Shown here piece by piece: positions 6,884 to 6,940 of a stretch of 6,940 nucleotides of DNA. The notes below the pieces were generated by a model that saw only the letters and a program-made list of their open reading frames with translations, did not search any database and was not told the origin of the DNA. Source of the DNA: Reyranella sp. (GTDB lineage Bacteria > Pseudomonadota > Alphaproteobacteria > Reyranellales > Reyranellaceae); NCBI GenBank assembly GCA_016780605.1, contig JADHLS010000272.1, positions 1-6,940 on the forward strand, in the 5' to 3' direction. How positions within the stretch are numbered: position 1 is the first letter of the stretch; every line of letters starts with the position of its first letter. A program made the translations under genes and the position numbers.

Positions 6884-6940
6884 AGAGCGTTTCGATCTGC
6901 TCGAACTCGCCGTCGACCTCGCGGAACTTGCGACGCACGC
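6852..6940 (-). CDS. chvI: Response regulator ChvI, C-terminal end
   Basis: Only the last 29 residues are in the window. They read VRRKFREVDGEFEQIETLYG followed by IGYRYRDS and the stop at 6854-6852. This is the end of an OmpR/PhoB-type winged-helix DNA-binding domain: the recognition-helix end (RRKFR), then the wing hairpin IETLYGIGYRY. The ETLYGIGYR wing together with the chvG gene overlapping its 3' end identifies ChvI. The receiver domain and start lie off the right edge, as must the promoter of the operon. Confidence 0.88.
   Translation of the reverse strand, partial: VRRKFREVDGEFEQIETLYGIGYRYRDS

Overview
The window is a GC-rich, gene-dense chromosomal segment in which every recognisable gene lies on the minus strand. 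Gene content and order (chvI, chvG, short hprK, rapZ, EIIA-Man, HPr, ahcY, then tsaE and amgK) point to an alphaproteobacterium. The chvG-chvI / hprK / manX / HPr / ahcY order is one I know from rhizobia and relatives. The short HprK (kinase domain only) and the tsaE-amgK pair also fit. I cannot fix the genus.

In the direction of transcription (high to low coordinates), the first block is a tightly packed operon. It holds the end of the response regulator chvI (6940-6852), the sensor kinase chvG (6883-5117), the HPr kinase hprK (5120-4680), rapZ (4663-3725), an EIIA of the mannose family (3715-3311) and an HPr protein (3314-3003). Stops and starts overlap or lie within 16 bases. The block joins a two-component envelope/acid-stress sensor to a regulatory phosphotransferase system that has no sugar permease in view. 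HPr keeps both the histidine used by the PTS and the serine that HprK phosphorylates.

Between HPr and ahcY are 564 bases with no intact gene. They hold a 366-base unit (2589-2954) bounded by two inverted, nearly identical copies of a 45-47-base repeat, each copy itself a stem-loop. Between them lies a decayed single-domain GIY-YIG nuclease gene that almost fills the space. This REP-like palindrome plus nuclease cassette is the most interesting structure here. It looks like a mobile or formerly mobile element inserted in front of ahcY. The remaining 150 bases (2439-2588) hold a candidate ahcY promoter and a perfect 12-base palindrome.

The last block is ahcY (2438-1044), encoding S-adenosylhomocysteine hydrolase, followed by a strong intrinsic-terminator-like hairpin (1012-981). 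The hairpin contains the likely ribosome-binding site and GTG start of the next gene, tsaE (993-550; tRNA t6A ATPase). tsaE overlaps the 5' part of an amgK-like sugar kinase gene (563 to beyond base 1). Long opposite-strand reading frames, especially the 538-codon one opposite ahcY, are shadows of GC-rich coding sequence.
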